A stretch of 64,000 bases of DNA, taken from assembly GCA_013289015.1 (NCBI GenBank), contig JABDAV010000002.1, forward strand, positions 1 through 64,000, written 5' to 3'. A program made the position numbers and the translations under genes. The notes beneath the pieces are model-generated. The model made no database searches. It had not been told where the DNA came from and saw only the letters and a list, made by a program, of their open reading frames with translations. Origin of the DNA: Bacteroidota bacterium (lineage in GTDB: Bacteria > Bacteroidota > Bacteroidia > Chitinophagales > Chitinophagaceae). How positions within the stretch are numbered: position 1 is the stretch's first letter; each line of letters begins with the position of its first letter. Positions 25,287 to 34,694 of the stretch are shown piece by piece.

Positions 25287-27575
25287 CTAATTCCCGTACT
25301 CGCTTAAAAACTTAATACGCATTATTTTAAGTTGCTCCCAGTTATAACCGCTATCAGACAACTTTTCCTGTGCCACCTGCAAAGAAGAGTCGTCACAGTT
25401 TTTAAAGTAATCAATTATTTCATCTTTATCATAATCATCAAGGTTCATATCATCAATGGCATAATCAAGGTTCAACCGTGTGCCGCTTGCCACAATGGTT
25501 TCCATTTCTTCCAGCAATCCATCAAGACGCAGATCTTTATTGCGTGCAATAGTTGCCAACGGAATTTTTTTATCAATATTTTGAATGATGTAAATTTTGT
25601 TACTGCCTTTGTTGGCAACGGACCGCATTACAAAATCATCTGGTTTTTCAACATCGTTTTCTTCAACATAATTTGCAATCATATCTACAAATGGCCTTCC
25701 GAATTTTAATGCTTTGCCTTTGCTTACGCCCTGGCATTTTTCGAGCTCAGCCAACGTGGTAGGATACATGGTTGCCATGTCCTGCAACGAACTTTCGAGA
25801 AAGATAACAAACGGTGGAAGCTTTTTCTTTTTGCCTTCTTCATGGCGCAACTCTTTCAGCATTTCAAACAACTTTTCATCTGCGGCTGCACCTGTGCCGT
25901 TGCTTTCATTTTCTTCATCATCTTCATTCGCTTCTTCAAACAAATTATTCAAAACAATCTTGAATGAAGTCGGCTTCTTTATAAACTTAACGCCTGCTTC
26001 CGTAAATTTCAGCAACCCATATTCTTCAATATCTTTTCTTATAATATTGCTGAGCAACATCTGTCTTATTAAACTATTCCAAAAATGTTCACCTTTATCT
26101 TTGCCAATACCAAACTCAGGAAATCCTTCATGACGGAACATGGTTGTTTGCGGCGTAAGTTTTCCTATTATAATTGTTACAACATAGTCTGCCGGAAACT
26201 TCTCATCCAATGCTTTAATTACTTTCAGCGCTTTAACCACTTCATCTTTTGTTTCGATCTTTTCTTTTGGATGAAGACAATTGTCGCAATTGCCACAGTT
26301 TTCTTCTTTGCGTTCTTCACCAAAATAATGCAGTAAAATTTTTCTTCTGCACACAGAACTCTCCGCATAAGCAACCGATTCATTAATCAATTGCGCGCCA
26401 ACCTCTCTTTCACTTAATGGCTTATCGCGCATTAAATGTTCCAGCTTGCTTACATCTTTATGCGAGTAATATAAAATACATTTCCCTTCCAGTCCATCGC
26501 GCCCGGCACGGCCTGTTTCCTGGTAATAATTTTCTATTGATTTGGGTATGTTGAAATGAATTACAAAGCGTATGTCGGGCTTGTCAATGCCCATTCCAAA
26601 TGCAATAGTTGCAACAATTACCTGTGTATCTTCATTTAAAAACAAGTCTTGCCTTTCTGCTCTCAGTTTAGAATCAAGACCGGCATGATAAGCAACAGCT
26701 TTAATATTATTAGCAACTAAAATCTCTGCGAGCTCTTCTGTTGTCTTGCGGTTAAGCGTATAAATGATCCCGCTTTTTCCAGACATGTTTGTTATAAACC
26801 GAACGAGCGCTTTTACGGTTTGATCTTTCTTAACCTTGGGTTGGATTTCATAATACAGGTTTGGCCTGTTGAACGAGGAAATAAAAATATTCGGATTACG
26901 AAGGCCGAGGTTTTTTACAATATCGCTTTGCACTTTTGGTGTTGCTGTTGCAGTTAGTGCTACAACCGGAATTTTTTCATCAATGATATCCATCATTTCG
27001 CGAAGCCGCCTGTATTCAGGCCTGAAGTCGTGGCCCCATTCTGAAATGCAATGCGCTTCATCCACTGCGAAAAAAGAAATTTTAAGATCTCTGAAGAAGT
27101 CAAGATTCTCCTGCTTTGTTAATGTTTCAGGAGCAACATATAATAATTTTGTTTTGCTGGCCTTCAGATCATCTTTTACTTCCTTTATCTGGCCTTTGTT
27201 TAAAGAAGAATTTAAAAAATGTGCCACATGATCTTTTTCGCTGTAGCCGCGTATAAGATCAACCTGGTTTTTCATCAGGGCTATCAATGGGCTTACTATA
27301 ATAGCACAACCTTCCTGCATTAGTGCCGGCAATTGGTAACATAAACTTTTACCGCCACCGGTTGGCATAATAACAAACGTATCTCTTCCGCTTAACAGGC
27401 TTCTTATCGCTTCTTCCTGCCTTTCTTTAAATTGCGAGAAGCCAAAATGTTCATATAGAGAATCATAAATGTTATGGTTGCCGTTTAAATTTTCTTTTTG
27501 AGGGACTGATTTTTTTGCAGCGCTCTTTTCAGTCGACTTTTCTGCAGACTCTTTTACAAGTAATTTCTTTGCCAT
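25287..27575 (-). CDS. recQ: ATP-dependent DNA helicase RecQ
   Basis: RecQ unwinds DNA 3'-5' in recombination and fork repair. The 762-residue protein begins with a low-complexity Lys/Ser stretch (about residues 6-28). The helicase core follows: Walker [17 protein letters not shown] (about 71), DEAH box [16 protein letters not shown] (about 165-180), and [16 protein letters not shown] (motif VI). The RQC zinc site cysteines are in [13 protein letters not shown]...CGNCDNC (about 400-425). An HRDC-like region is seen in [20 protein letters not shown], and then an extra C-terminal domain longer than in E. coli RecQ (609 residues). A strong hairpin terminator follows. Confidence 0.96.
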   Translation of the reverse strand: MAKKLLVKESAEKSTEKSAAKKSVPQKENLNGNHNIYDSLYEHFGFSQFKERQEEAIRSLLSGRDTFVIMPTGGGKSLCYQLPALMQEGCAIIVSPLIALMKNQVDLIRGYSEKDHVAHFLNSSLNKGQIKEVKDDLKASKTKLLYVAPETLTKQENLDFFRDLKISFFAVDEAHCISEWGHDFRPEYRRLREMMDIIDEKIPVVALTATATPKVQSDIVKNLGLRNPNIFISSFNRPNLYYEIQPKVKKDQTVKALVRFITNMSGKSGIIYTLNRKTTEELAEILVANNIKAVAYHAGLDSKLRAERQDLFLNEDTQVIVATIAFGMGIDKPDIRFVIHFNIPKSIENYYQETGRAGRDGLEGKCILYYSHKDVSKLEHLMRDKPLSEREVGAQLINESVAYAESSVCRRKILLHYFGEERKEENCGNCDNCLHPKEKIETKDEVVKALKVIKALDEKFPADYVVTIIIGKLTPQTTMFRHEGFPEFGIGKDKGEHFWNSLIRQMLLSNIIRKDIEEYGLLKFTEAGVKFIKKPTSFKIVLNNLFEEANEDDEENESNGTGAAADEKLFEMLKELRHEEGKKKKLPPFVIFLESSLQDMATMYPTTLAELEKCQGVSKGKALKFGRPFVDMIANYVEENDVEKPDDFVMRSVANKGSNKIYIIQNIDKKIPLATIARNKDLRLDGLLEEMETIVASGTRLNLDYAIDDMNLDDYDKDEIIDYFKNCDDSSLQVAQEKLSDSGYNWEQLKIMRIKFLSEYGN

Positions 27576-27744
27576 TTGTTCACAAATTTCCGCCTCTCTT
27601 AAGATGGGAGCCGTAATAAATTTTAAGGTACTAAATCCATTTTAATTTTCAAAAACTGCTACAATATAATTATGCGGAGTTTCTCACGTGGTTGTAACAA
27701 AAATAAGCCATTAAAGATTTTTTTCCTATCTCAATTCGTTAAAG

Positions 27745-28311
27745 TTAACGTGAGTTTTGAATGTTCGAAGTGAAATTCAATATTATAATAATGCAGACTT
27801 ATAAAATTAACCACAACCTGTACCGGTACTTCGGTACAGTCACATAGTCCGCATAGAGGAAACACATAGACTGATTGAATTGAGCTTCTGTGCAAAACCC
27901 TATTCGCGCAGTTGCGGGATAAGTTGTTTCTATGTCTTTGGGGTGAAATAACACCCAACCCTTGCGTTAAACTATCTGCGAACTTTTATTTCGCATCGTT
28001 CATCTTAAGCTACCGTGTACCCACATCTTTAAAAATTAATATACTTCATTCTTTGCACAACCTGGCTGAACGTTACTGTATTGTAACCCGCCTCGTATCC
28101 GGGAAGTACCTGCAGGCTTATTTTTACAAAATATACCCGATGTTTCTTCGATCCAATGGATCGAAGTTATATCGAAGAAATGAGCTTGCAGGTACGAATG
28201 GCCTTTTAACAGTTTTTCCAAAGAAAACTTGTGGGTACACAGTAGCACAGTTGCGGGACAAGTTGTTTCTATGTCACTGGTAGTGAAATTAACACCCAAA
28301 CCTCACGTTAA
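27745..28311. repeat. Composite nested repeat element
   Basis: TTAACGTGAG (27745-27754) and its exact complement CTCACGTTAA (28302-28311) bound a 567-base block. Inside are two diverged direct copies of about 70 bases (27906-27973 and 28245-28314, sharing GTTGCGGGA.AAGTTGTTTCTATGTC). There is also a perfect inverted 10-mer pair (GTGTACCCAC 28015-28024, GTGGGTACAC 28231-28240). The first direct copy includes a small hairpin GGGTG-AAATAA-CACCC that is eroded in the second. No transposase is present, so it may be a non-autonomous element or several overlapping ones. Confidence 0.65.
28106..28195. repeat. Palindromic element, copy 1
   Basis: The arms GTACCTGCAGGCTTA (28106-28120) and GAGCTTGCAGGTAC (28182-28195) are nearly complementary, and between them CTTCGATCC-AAT-GGATCGAAG (28146-28166) is a perfect 9-bp hairpin. 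The core TTTCTTCGATCCAATGGATCGA recurs at 49718-49739 in a second, diverged copy. Confidence 0.75.
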
Positions 28312-28333
28312 AGTTAATAGGCTTTAATTCACA

Positions 28334-28362
28334 TTGCTCTTAAAAACAACACTGTACATTTG
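28334..28362 (+). promoter_or_regulatory. Promoter for the kdsD-like gene
   Basis: TTG at 28334-28336, an 18-base spacer and TACATTTG at 28355-28362 match the Bacteroidota sigma consensus (TTG, then TAnnTTTG). The box ends 6 bases before the ATG at 28369, so the transcript would be nearly leaderless. Confidence 0.6.
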
Positions 28363-28368
28363 CGACGG

Positions 28369-29334
28369 ATGAAGACAAGCATACAACAATCTGCTGTTAA
28401 CACAATAACGAAAGAAGCTGCTGCTATTGCAGGATTGATCCCTTTTATTGATAACGCTTTTGAAGAGGCTGTAAAAACAATACAGCAATGCGGAGGCCGT
28501 GTGGTTATAAGCGGCATTGGCAAAAGCGCTATCGTAGCGCAAAAAATTGTTGCTACACTAAACTCAACAGGCACAGCAGCTTTGTTCATGCATGCGGGGG
28601 ATGCTATTCATGGTGATCTTGGAATGATTCAGCCAAATGATGTTGTACTTATTTTAAGTAAAAGCGGTGAGAGTGAGGAAATAAAAGTGTTGGTTCCATT
28701 AATTAAAAACGCCGGCAATATATTAATAGCGGTATCAGGGAATGAAGCATCTTTTCTTGTAAAACATGCTAATATTTTTTTAAACACAACTGTTAGTGAA
28801 GAAGCCTGCCCTAATAACCTGGCTCCTACAAGCAGCACAACAGCACAAATGGTTATGGGTGATGCGCTTGCCGTTTGCCTTATGCAACTGAATGGTTTTG
28901 ATAGTGAAGATTTCGCAAAATTTCATCCGGGCGGCAATTTGGGCAAGCGATTGTATTTAAGGGTTGATGATATTTACAGGCTAAACGAAAAGCCTGTTAT
29001 TAATGAGAATAAAGCCTTTAAAGATGTTATCGTAGGAATATCAAAGGGTAGGTTGGGAGCCATTGCCGTTTTAAATGAAAAAGATAAGATTACCGGTATT
29101 ATTACTGACGGAGATATAAGAAGACTGCTTGAAAAAACGGATGATATAAAAAATTTGAAAGCTGCTGATATATCTGTGGCTGAACCCAAAAAAATAACAC
29201 ATACAACGCTTGCTGTAGAAGCGCTTGATAAAATGAATGCGCATGGCATTAATCAGTTGATAGTTGTGGATGATAATGATGCTTTCCTGGGTTTTATACA
29301 TTTACATGATCTTATTCGTGAAGGAATAATTTAA
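28369..29334 (+). CDS. kdsD: KpsF/GutQ family sugar-phosphate isomerase (arabinose-5-phosphate isomerase)
   Basis: The enzyme interconverts ribulose 5-phosphate and arabinose 5-phosphate, the first step to Kdo in lipopolysaccharide. The 321-residue protein has the SIS domain (GIGKSAIVAQKIVATLNSTG and LSKSGESEEIKVLVP, about residues 45-110) and two CBS domains (about 205-321, with GAIAVLNEKDKITGIITDGDIRR and HGINQLIVVDDNDAFLGFI). ATG 28369 is used rather than TTG 28360. The FHPGGNLGKRL motif is typical of KdsD. It is followed after 15 bases by a mannose-1-phosphate guanylyltransferase, so both serve cell-surface sugar synthesis. KdsD is the most likely function; GutQ-type is possible. Confidence 0.92.
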   Translation: MKTSIQQSAVNTITKEAAAIAGLIPFIDNAFEEAVKTIQQCGGRVVISGIGKSAIVAQKIVATLNSTGTAALFMHAGDAIHGDLGMIQPNDVVLILSKSGESEEIKVLVPLIKNAGNILIAVSGNEASFLVKHANIFLNTTVSEEACPNNLAPTSSTTAQMVMGDALAVCLMQLNGFDSEDFAKFHPGGNLGKRLYLRVDDIYRLNEKPVINENKAFKDVIVGISKGRLGAIAVLNEKDKITGIITDGDIRRLLEKTDDIKNLKAADISVAEPKKITHTTLAVEALDKMNAHGINQLIVVDDNDAFLGFIHLHDLIREGII

Positions 29335-29349
29335 ATATCTTGCATCTTT

Positions 29350-30435
29350 ATGAACGAACATTTTTACGCGGCTATTCTTGCCGGCGGTTTAGGGACAAGA
29401 TTTTGGCCAAAGAGCCGCTCTGGTTATCCCAAACAATTTTTAGATATTCTCGGCTGTGGTGAAACGCTTATACAATCAACCTATAAACGCTATACATCTT
29501 TTATACTTCCTGAGAATATCTTTATTATAACCTCTGATGAATATGTTGATATAACGAGACAACAGTTACCGGGTATAAAACCTGAAAATATTTTATCAGA
29601 ACCAAGCAGAAAAAATACAGCACCCTGTGTTAGTTATATCTCTTTTAAACTTTTACAAAAAGATCCCGACGCAGTGTTGGTGGTAGCCCCAAGCGACCAT
29701 ATAGTAAGTGACATAGAAACATTCAAAACACTGACATTGCAGGCGCTAAACTTCACAAAGAACAACGCCGCTTTCGTAACACTTGGTATTAAACCAACAT
29801 ACCCTAATACCGGTTACGGATATATTCAGTATGATATTAATACCGTTAAAGATGGTAACGTTTACGAAGTAAAAACTTTTATAGAAAAACCGGATATTGA
29901 ATTAGCCCGAACATTTTTAACGAGCGAAGAATTTTTATGGAATTCCGGTATTTTCATCTGGGATGTAAAAACTATTCTCGCGGCTTTTGAACAATTCCAG
30001 CCGGAGATGTTTGAACTTTTTGCTGCAGAAAAAAACAATTTCAATACGTCTGAAGAAAAAGCAGCATTAGGCCGCATCTATCCTTTATGCATTAATATAT
30101 CTATTGATTACGCTATCATGGAAAAAGCAGAAAATGTTTTTGTTATTCCTGCAGCTTTCGGATGGAGTGATCTCGGCACATGGAACAGTGCTTATAATAA
30201 CTTGGCGAAAAATAAAAACGGAAACGTTATTACCAGTGATAATGTCATCACTTTCGACTCAATAAATTCTTTTATATCCGCACCCGAGGAAAAACTGTTA
30301 GTGTTACAGGGGCTTGATGATTTCATAATCGTCGACACCAAAGATGTATTGCTCATCTGCAAAAAGGAAAAAGAACAACAGGTTAAAGATTTTTTAGCCG
30401 AAGTAAAAAAGAAAAAAGGAGATAAATATTTATAG
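29350..30435 (+). CDS. Mannose-1-phosphate guanylyltransferase
   Basis: The enzyme makes GDP-mannose from mannose 1-phosphate and GTP. The 361-residue protein shows the nucleotidyltransferase signature ILAGGLGTRFWPKSR (residues 9-23) with the lysine in GYPKQFLDILG, the metal aspartate in VAPSDHIVSD (about 113-122), YGYIQYD, FIEKPD, NSGIFIWD and AFGWSDLGTW. It is the short type without a fused mannose-6-phosphate isomerase domain. It overlaps nothing and ends 9 bases from the convergent nadA stop. Pairing with the KdsD-like gene suggests supply of lipopolysaccharide or exopolysaccharide precursors. Confidence 0.93.
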   Translation: MNEHFYAAILAGGLGTRFWPKSRSGYPKQFLDILGCGETLIQSTYKRYTSFILPENIFIITSDEYVDITRQQLPGIKPENILSEPSRKNTAPCVSYISFKLLQKDPDAVLVVAPSDHIVSDIETFKTLTLQALNFTKNNAAFVTLGIKPTYPNTGYGYIQYDINTVKDGNVYEVKTFIEKPDIELARTFLTSEEFLWNSGIFIWDVKTILAAFEQFQPEMFELFAAEKNNFNTSEEKAALGRIYPLCINISIDYAIMEKAENVFVIPAAFGWSDLGTWNSAYNNLAKNKNGNVITSDNVITFDSINSFISAPEEKLLVLQGLDDFIIVDTKDVLLICKKEKEQQVKDFLAEVKKKKGDKYL

Positions 30436-30443
30436 TTACCCGC

Positions 30444-31451
30444 CTAAACCTGCAGCCTGCTTATCTCAAGCATGCGCTGTATTGGTTTTAATGCAGCTAC
30501 TCTTGTTTTTTCATCCATTAAAATCTCAGGTTGCTCATACTTCATACAGAGATATAATTTTTCGAGCGTATTTAATTTCATATGCGGGCAATCATTGCAT
30601 GCGCACATATTATCCGGCGGCGCCGGAATAAAAGTTTTCAAAGGCGCATCTTTCTGCATCTGGTGTAAAATTCCTGTTTCCGTTGCTACAATAAATTCAT
30701 TGGCCGAATCAGTAATGGCGAATTTTAATAATTGCGTGGTGCTTCCGATATAATCTGCATATTGTAAAACAGTTTCTTCACATTCAGGATGCGCAATAAT
30801 TTTTGCGTTGGGATTTAGGGTTTTCAACTTTAATATTTTTTGCTGGCTGAAAATTTCGTGCACCATGCAGGCACCGTTCCACAATAACATATCGCGGCCT
30901 GTTTTCTTAATAAGATAAGCGCCAAGATTTTTATCGGGAGCAAAAATGATGGGCTGATCTTTAGGAACGCTTTCTATTATTTTTTGAGCATTGCTGCTTG
31001 TGCAGATAATATCACTCATCGCTTTTATATCTGCTGTGCAATTAATGTATGAGATAACGATATGATCGGGATGCTTTTCCCTGAAAGCCTTAAAAATATT
31101 TGCCGGAGCACTGTCTGCCAAGGAGCAGCCTGCCTTCAGATCGGGCAACAAAACCTTTTTATTTGGATTAAGAATTTTTGCAGTTTCTGCCATGAAGTGA
31201 ACGCCTGCAAAAACGATTATATCTGCATTCGTTTTTTCAGCTTGCTGAGCCAGTCCAAGGCTATCGCCGATATAATCAGCTACATCCTGTATATCAGGTT
31301 CCTGGTAATAATGCGCAAGCACAATGGCACTCTTTTCTTTTTTTAATAATTCTATTTCACAAAACAAATCAACAGAAGCATCTACTTCCATATCCAAAAA
31401 TCCTCGCCTGTCTACTTCAGTCCTTGCTCTCTCTATGTTTATATCTACCAT
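30444..31451 (-). CDS. nadA: Quinolinate synthase
   Basis: NadA condenses iminoaspartate with dihydroxyacetone phosphate to quinolinate in NAD biosynthesis, using a 4Fe-4S cluster. ATG 31451 ([15 protein letters not shown]) gives 335 residues; the frame goes up to 31580 but those 43 codons are AT-rich and not family-like. Motifs seen are [36 protein letters not shown], the cluster cysteine in [12 protein letters not shown], and [28 protein letters not shown] carries the C-terminal cysteines. No nadB or nadC is next to it. It converges on the guanylyltransferase. Confidence 0.95.
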   Translation of the reverse strand: MVDINIERARTEVDRRGFLDMEVDASVDLFCEIELLKKEKSAIVLAHYYQEPDIQDVADYIGDSLGLAQQAEKTNADIIVFAGVHFMAETAKILNPNKKVLLPDLKAGCSLADSAPANIFKAFREKHPDHIVISYINCTADIKAMSDIICTSSNAQKIIESVPKDQPIIFAPDKNLGAYLIKKTGRDMLLWNGACMVHEIFSQQKILKLKTLNPNAKIIAHPECEETVLQYADYIGSTTQLLKFAITDSANEFIVATETGILHQMQKDAPLKTFIPAPPDNMCACNDCPHMKLNTLEKLYLCMKYEQPEILMDEKTRVAALKPIQRMLEISRLQV

Positions 31452-31966
31452 AGTATTTGTATTAATAAAAACAATTTTTATAAAAGAACTTATTACTATT
31501 ACGGGTGTGGATATGGTTAAAACTTTGTTATCCACATTGTACAAAGTTAAATTAAGACAGTTTATTAAGCCGGAATTCACAGGTATTTCACATAGACGGA
31601 ATGCAGCCTGTTTGAATTTTGAATAGATTTTAACAGTATGTTGAAAACAACCGTTGATGAGATCAGTATTTTTAATTCACATGATACGCATGTTATAATC
31701 AATATCAGATAATGTGTCTAAATCTGTCGTTAGCATGGTTCCTTGTAAAAGACTGGTTTTTATTCTATAGTTATTCAACTTTGGATGGATGAAAAGGAGT
31801 GTTTCCCACAAAAGAATGATGCTTTCAACAGGTGGATGTTAATTCAGGTTTCACAAAAAAAATGGACAACAAAGTCAGCTGAAAAATGTGAAAGCAACAA
31901 AGGTTATCACTCACAATTTGTTCTAACCCCCAATTCCCCTATTTTTGCCATCCTTTAAAAATTGAT
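31452..31966. other. Gene-free region between nadA and the ppiD-like gene
   Basis: About 515 bases separate these two divergent starts. The part next to nadA reads as an extension of its frame but with no family similarity. CACAGGTATTTCACATAGACGG near 31580 resembles the CATAG-type short repeats seen at 27840-27870. A complete promoter for the ppiD-like gene lies at its right end (31918-31947). I see nothing else. Confidence 0.6.
31918..31947 (+). promoter_or_regulatory. Promoter for the PpiD-like gene
   Basis: TTG at 31918-31920 and TATTTTTG at 31940-31947 are separated by 19 bases, matching the Bacteroidota housekeeping promoter. The ATG follows 20 bases later. Confidence 0.7.
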
Positions 31967-34078
31967 ATGTCACTTATTCAGAAGATCCGGGACAGAGCAG
32001 CCTGGATAATTTCCGGCGCGATTGGCGTTTCTCTGCTTGCATTTATAGTACAGGATTATTTTTTTAATAAGGGCCGCGCTTCTATGAGCACAAGCTCAAC
32101 GATAGGCAAGGTCAACGGCGAAATCATAGGTCGCGATACATTTGAACATAAAGTAAGTTTTTATGATCAGATGAATAATGGCCAGTATCAACACAGCCAG
32201 TTGATCCCGCAAGTTTGGGATTTTATGGTTAACCAAATCATTGTAGACCAGGAAACAGAAAAACTTGGCATTGATGTTAATTCCAACGAGCTTTCAGATA
32301 TCCTGTTTGGCAATAACCCGCCACAGTTCATGCAGCAATATTTTACAAACCCAAAAACAGGTGTGTATGATGCCAACACTGCAAAAAAACAAATTGCTGC
32401 TATAAAAAGCAGGGCGAATGATCCCCAGGTAAAAAATTTTACTGAGGCTTATATAGATCCAACCATTATGCAAACAAAGGCTGAAAAGTACCAGTCTTTA
32501 ATAACCGGTGCTGTGTATGTTCCAAAATGGATGTCTGAAAAAATGAATGCTGATGCCAATGCGATGGCAAAAGCATCTTTTGTGTTTGTACCATATACAA
32601 CTGTTTCGGATAGTTCAGTAACAGTTACCGGTGATGAAATGGCAGCATATATAAAAAAGCATGAAGCGCAATTTAAAAGAGATGATGAAACGCGCACTAT
32701 ATCATACGTGTCTTTCAGTGGTGCACCAAGTGCGGCCGATTCTGAGGCTTTACGCAACAACCTTAGTCAATTAAAAGCGCAATTTGCTGCTTCAAACGAT
32801 GAAAAATCTTTCTTGAATTCTAATTCCAGCGACAAACAATTTTATAACAGTTTTGTTGCAGGCAGCAAAATAACAGAAACAGTTAAGGACACTTTGTTCA
32901 GGCTTTCTGTGGGAGAAGTATTCGGTCCATATATAAATGGTAATGACTATGTACTTGCAAAAATAGTAGCGAAGCAGGCGATGCCTGATTCTGCAAAAGT
33001 GCGCCACATATTAGTTGCAACACAGCAGCAGGACCAAAGTACAGGACAGTTTACCCCAATCAGAGATGATAGCGCTGCCATAAAAAGACTAGATAGCGCC
33101 ATTGCTTTAATAAAGAGCGGAGTATCGTTTGATTCTGTTGCAAGAGTATATTCAGATGATCCCGGCAGCAGGGATAACGGTGGTGTGTATGATTACTTCC
33201 CTTCAGGCCAAATGGATCCTGCTTTCAACGATTTTGCTTTCACCGGGCATGTGGGACAAACAAAAGTTGTTCAAACTGTTTATGGATATCATTATGTTGA
33301 AATACTTGGTCAGAAAGGAAGTGAAACTGGTTATAAGATCGCTTACCAGGCAAAGTCAATAACAGCAAGCACAGAAACAGATAATGCAGCTGATAACGCA
33401 GCATCCCAGTTTGCTGCTGCAAGCCAGAACCAGAAAGATTTTGAAGCCAATGCCAAAAAGCAAAACCTCACCGTTTTGTCTTCCCAGGAATTCAAGCAAA
33501 ACGATTTTACCGTTCCGGGATTAGGCGAAAGCAGAGATTTGATCAGGTGGGCTTATGATAACAAAGTCGGCGCTGTTTCTACACCGCAAAACATGAACGA
33601 TAATTACATTGTTGCCATACTTACTTCAGTAAGTTCCAAAGGGCTTGCTTCACCCAACTCTGTTCAATCAACAGTAGAGCCTTTGGTGCGTAATGAAAAG
33701 AAAGCGAAGATCATTATTGATAAACAGATGAAGGGCAGCAGCTTGCTGCAGGTTGCACAGAATGCGCATCAAACAGTGCAGAATGCTGACAGCTTAAGTT
33801 TCGGTGCATACATTGTACCGGCTATTGGCAACGAACCTAAATTTATCGGTGCTGCATTCAACAAACAGCTTTTACATAAAAAGAGTGATCCATTGGCAGG
33901 AAACTCCGGTGTTTTTGTAGTACAATCAGAAGGTGTTTTTGGCGGACCATCACTCGGGCAATCAGCGGAACTTCAAAAACAGCAATTGGAGCAAATGCTT
34001 AAACAGCAGGTATCCCAGGCAATCACAGCCTTGCGCAAAGCTGCAGATGTAGAAGATGATCGTTACAAATTTTATTAA
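31967..34078 (+). CDS. PpiD/SurA-type peptidylprolyl isomerase
   Basis: The 703-residue protein is anchored in the inner membrane by one N-terminal span (AAWIISGAIGVSLLAFIVQDYF, about residues 11-32). A SurA-N-like chaperone region follows (INGE..GRDTFEHKVSFYDQ, about 48-160). A parvulin domain starts near residue 340 (AKVRHILVATQQQ, ..DSVARVYSDDPGSRDNGGVYDYFPSGQMDPAF.. and TVYGYHYVEILGQ), and a second weaker parvulin-like region follows. Such proteins help fold outer-membrane and secreted proteins in the periplasm. A good promoter and a strong terminator flank it, so it is monocistronic. PpiD-like is the better label than SurA because of the membrane anchor. Confidence 0.92.
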   Translation: MSLIQKIRDRAAWIISGAIGVSLLAFIVQDYFFNKGRASMSTSSTIGKVNGEIIGRDTFEHKVSFYDQMNNGQYQHSQLIPQVWDFMVNQIIVDQETEKLGIDVNSNELSDILFGNNPPQFMQQYFTNPKTGVYDANTAKKQIAAIKSRANDPQVKNFTEAYIDPTIMQTKAEKYQSLITGAVYVPKWMSEKMNADANAMAKASFVFVPYTTVSDSSVTVTGDEMAAYIKKHEAQFKRDDETRTISYVSFSGAPSAADSEALRNNLSQLKAQFAASNDEKSFLNSNSSDKQFYNSFVAGSKITETVKDTLFRLSVGEVFGPYINGNDYVLAKIVAKQAMPDSAKVRHILVATQQQDQSTGQFTPIRDDSAAIKRLDSAIALIKSGVSFDSVARVYSDDPGSRDNGGVYDYFPSGQMDPAFNDFAFTGHVGQTKVVQTVYGYHYVEILGQKGSETGYKIAYQAKSITASTETDNAADNAASQFAAASQNQKDFEANAKKQNLTVLSSQEFKQNDFTVPGLGESRDLIRWAYDNKVGAVSTPQNMNDNYIVAILTSVSSKGLASPNSVQSTVEPLVRNEKKAKIIIDKQMKGSSLLQVAQNAHQTVQNADSLSFGAYIVPAIGNEPKFIGAAFNKQLLHKKSDPLAGNSGVFVVQSEGVFGGPSLGQSAELQKQQLEQMLKQQVSQAITALRKAADVEDDRYKFY

Positions 34079-34096
34079 TAAAATTCAAACAACATC

Positions 34097-34133
34097 AAAC
34101 AAAGGCGGCCGCGCGGCCGCCTTTGTTTTTTAT
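34097..34133 (+). terminator. Strong GC-rich terminator
   Basis: A perfect 32-base palindrome (34097-34128), AAACAAAGGCGGCCGC joined to its complement, is followed by a T run. It sits 19 bases after the ppiD-like stop. The GC-rich core stands out from the AT-rich surroundings. Confidence 0.93.
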
Positions 34134-34165
34134 AAGCTTTAAGGTTTAGTAACTTTGAACAAATA

Positions 34166-34684
34166 ATGATTATGCAAGCAAGCGATTTGATAATGAACCG
34201 TGTTGAGGCAAGTGGATTGATGACTTTAGATCTTGAAGATTTCTATCCAAAAGAAATGATAAAAGTCTTTGATTTAAAAGATTATTTGTTTCGCGGGTTG
34301 ATCATAAAAGAAAAAGAATTTCGCGAAGCATTAAAAAAAACAAACTGGTCTGAATTCGAGAACTGCAATGTTGCGGTTATATGTTCAACAGATGCAATCA
34401 TTCCTGTGTGGGCGTACATGCTTGCTGCCACATATCTGCAGCCTGCTGTAAAAAATATTGTATTGGGTGATAGGGAAAAACTGGTTGAAACGATTATACT
34501 GAATAACATCAGCACAATTAACACAAACGATTATTTTGATAAACGTGTTGTTGTTAAAGGATGCGGAGATGTAAAGATCCCTGACAGCGCTTATCTTACT
34601 ATTACAGCAAAGCTTCAGCCTTTTGTAAAGAGCATTATGTATGGCGAGCCTTGCAGCACAGTTCCCGTATATAAAAGAAAATAA
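34166..34684 (+). CDS. DUF2480 family protein
   Basis: This 172-residue cytoplasmic protein reads as DUF2480, a Bacteroidota family of unknown function: LDLEDFYPKEMIKVFDLKDYLFRGLIIKEKEFR near the N-terminus, then NVAVICSTDAIIPVWAYML and the C-terminal VVKGCGDVKIPDSAY and MYGEPCSTVP. Conserved cysteines (in GCGDVKIP and GEPCSTVP) might bind metal. There is no signal peptide. M1 could be ATG 34166 or 34172. It converges on the Bat operon with 10 bases between stops. Confidence 0.82.
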   Translation: MIMQASDLIMNRVEASGLMTLDLEDFYPKEMIKVFDLKDYLFRGLIIKEKEFREALKKTNWSEFENCNVAVICSTDAIIPVWAYMLAATYLQPAVKNIVLGDREKLVETIILNNISTINTNDYFDKRVVVKGCGDVKIPDSAYLTITAKLQPFVKSIMYGEPCSTVPVYKRK

Positions 34685-34694
34685 ACCGGTCTTA

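Larger units (their letters stand above)
27576..28368. other. Repeat-filled gene-free block
   Basis: Almost 800 bases between divergent recQ and kdsD hold no credible gene. Open frames here (for example 27912-28283 plus and 28036-28299 minus) read through palindromes and direct repeats and are rejected. The content is listed as separate repeats: an outer inverted pair TTAACGTGAG/CTCACGTTAA, a direct repeat of about 70 bases, an inverted pair GTGTACCCAC/GTGGGTACAC, a compact palindrome near 28106-28195, and CATAG-containing short repeats around 27840-27870. Confidence 0.8.

Noticed and set aside
27912-28299. Open frames on both strands (27912-28283 plus, 28036-28299 minus)
   Set aside because: They run through palindromes and a direct repeat (LRDKLFLC seen twice in one) and match no protein family I know.
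31452-31580. N-terminal extension of NadA (43 residues)
   Set aside because: The extension is AT-rich with no family similarity, whereas ATG 31451 gives the usual NadA length.
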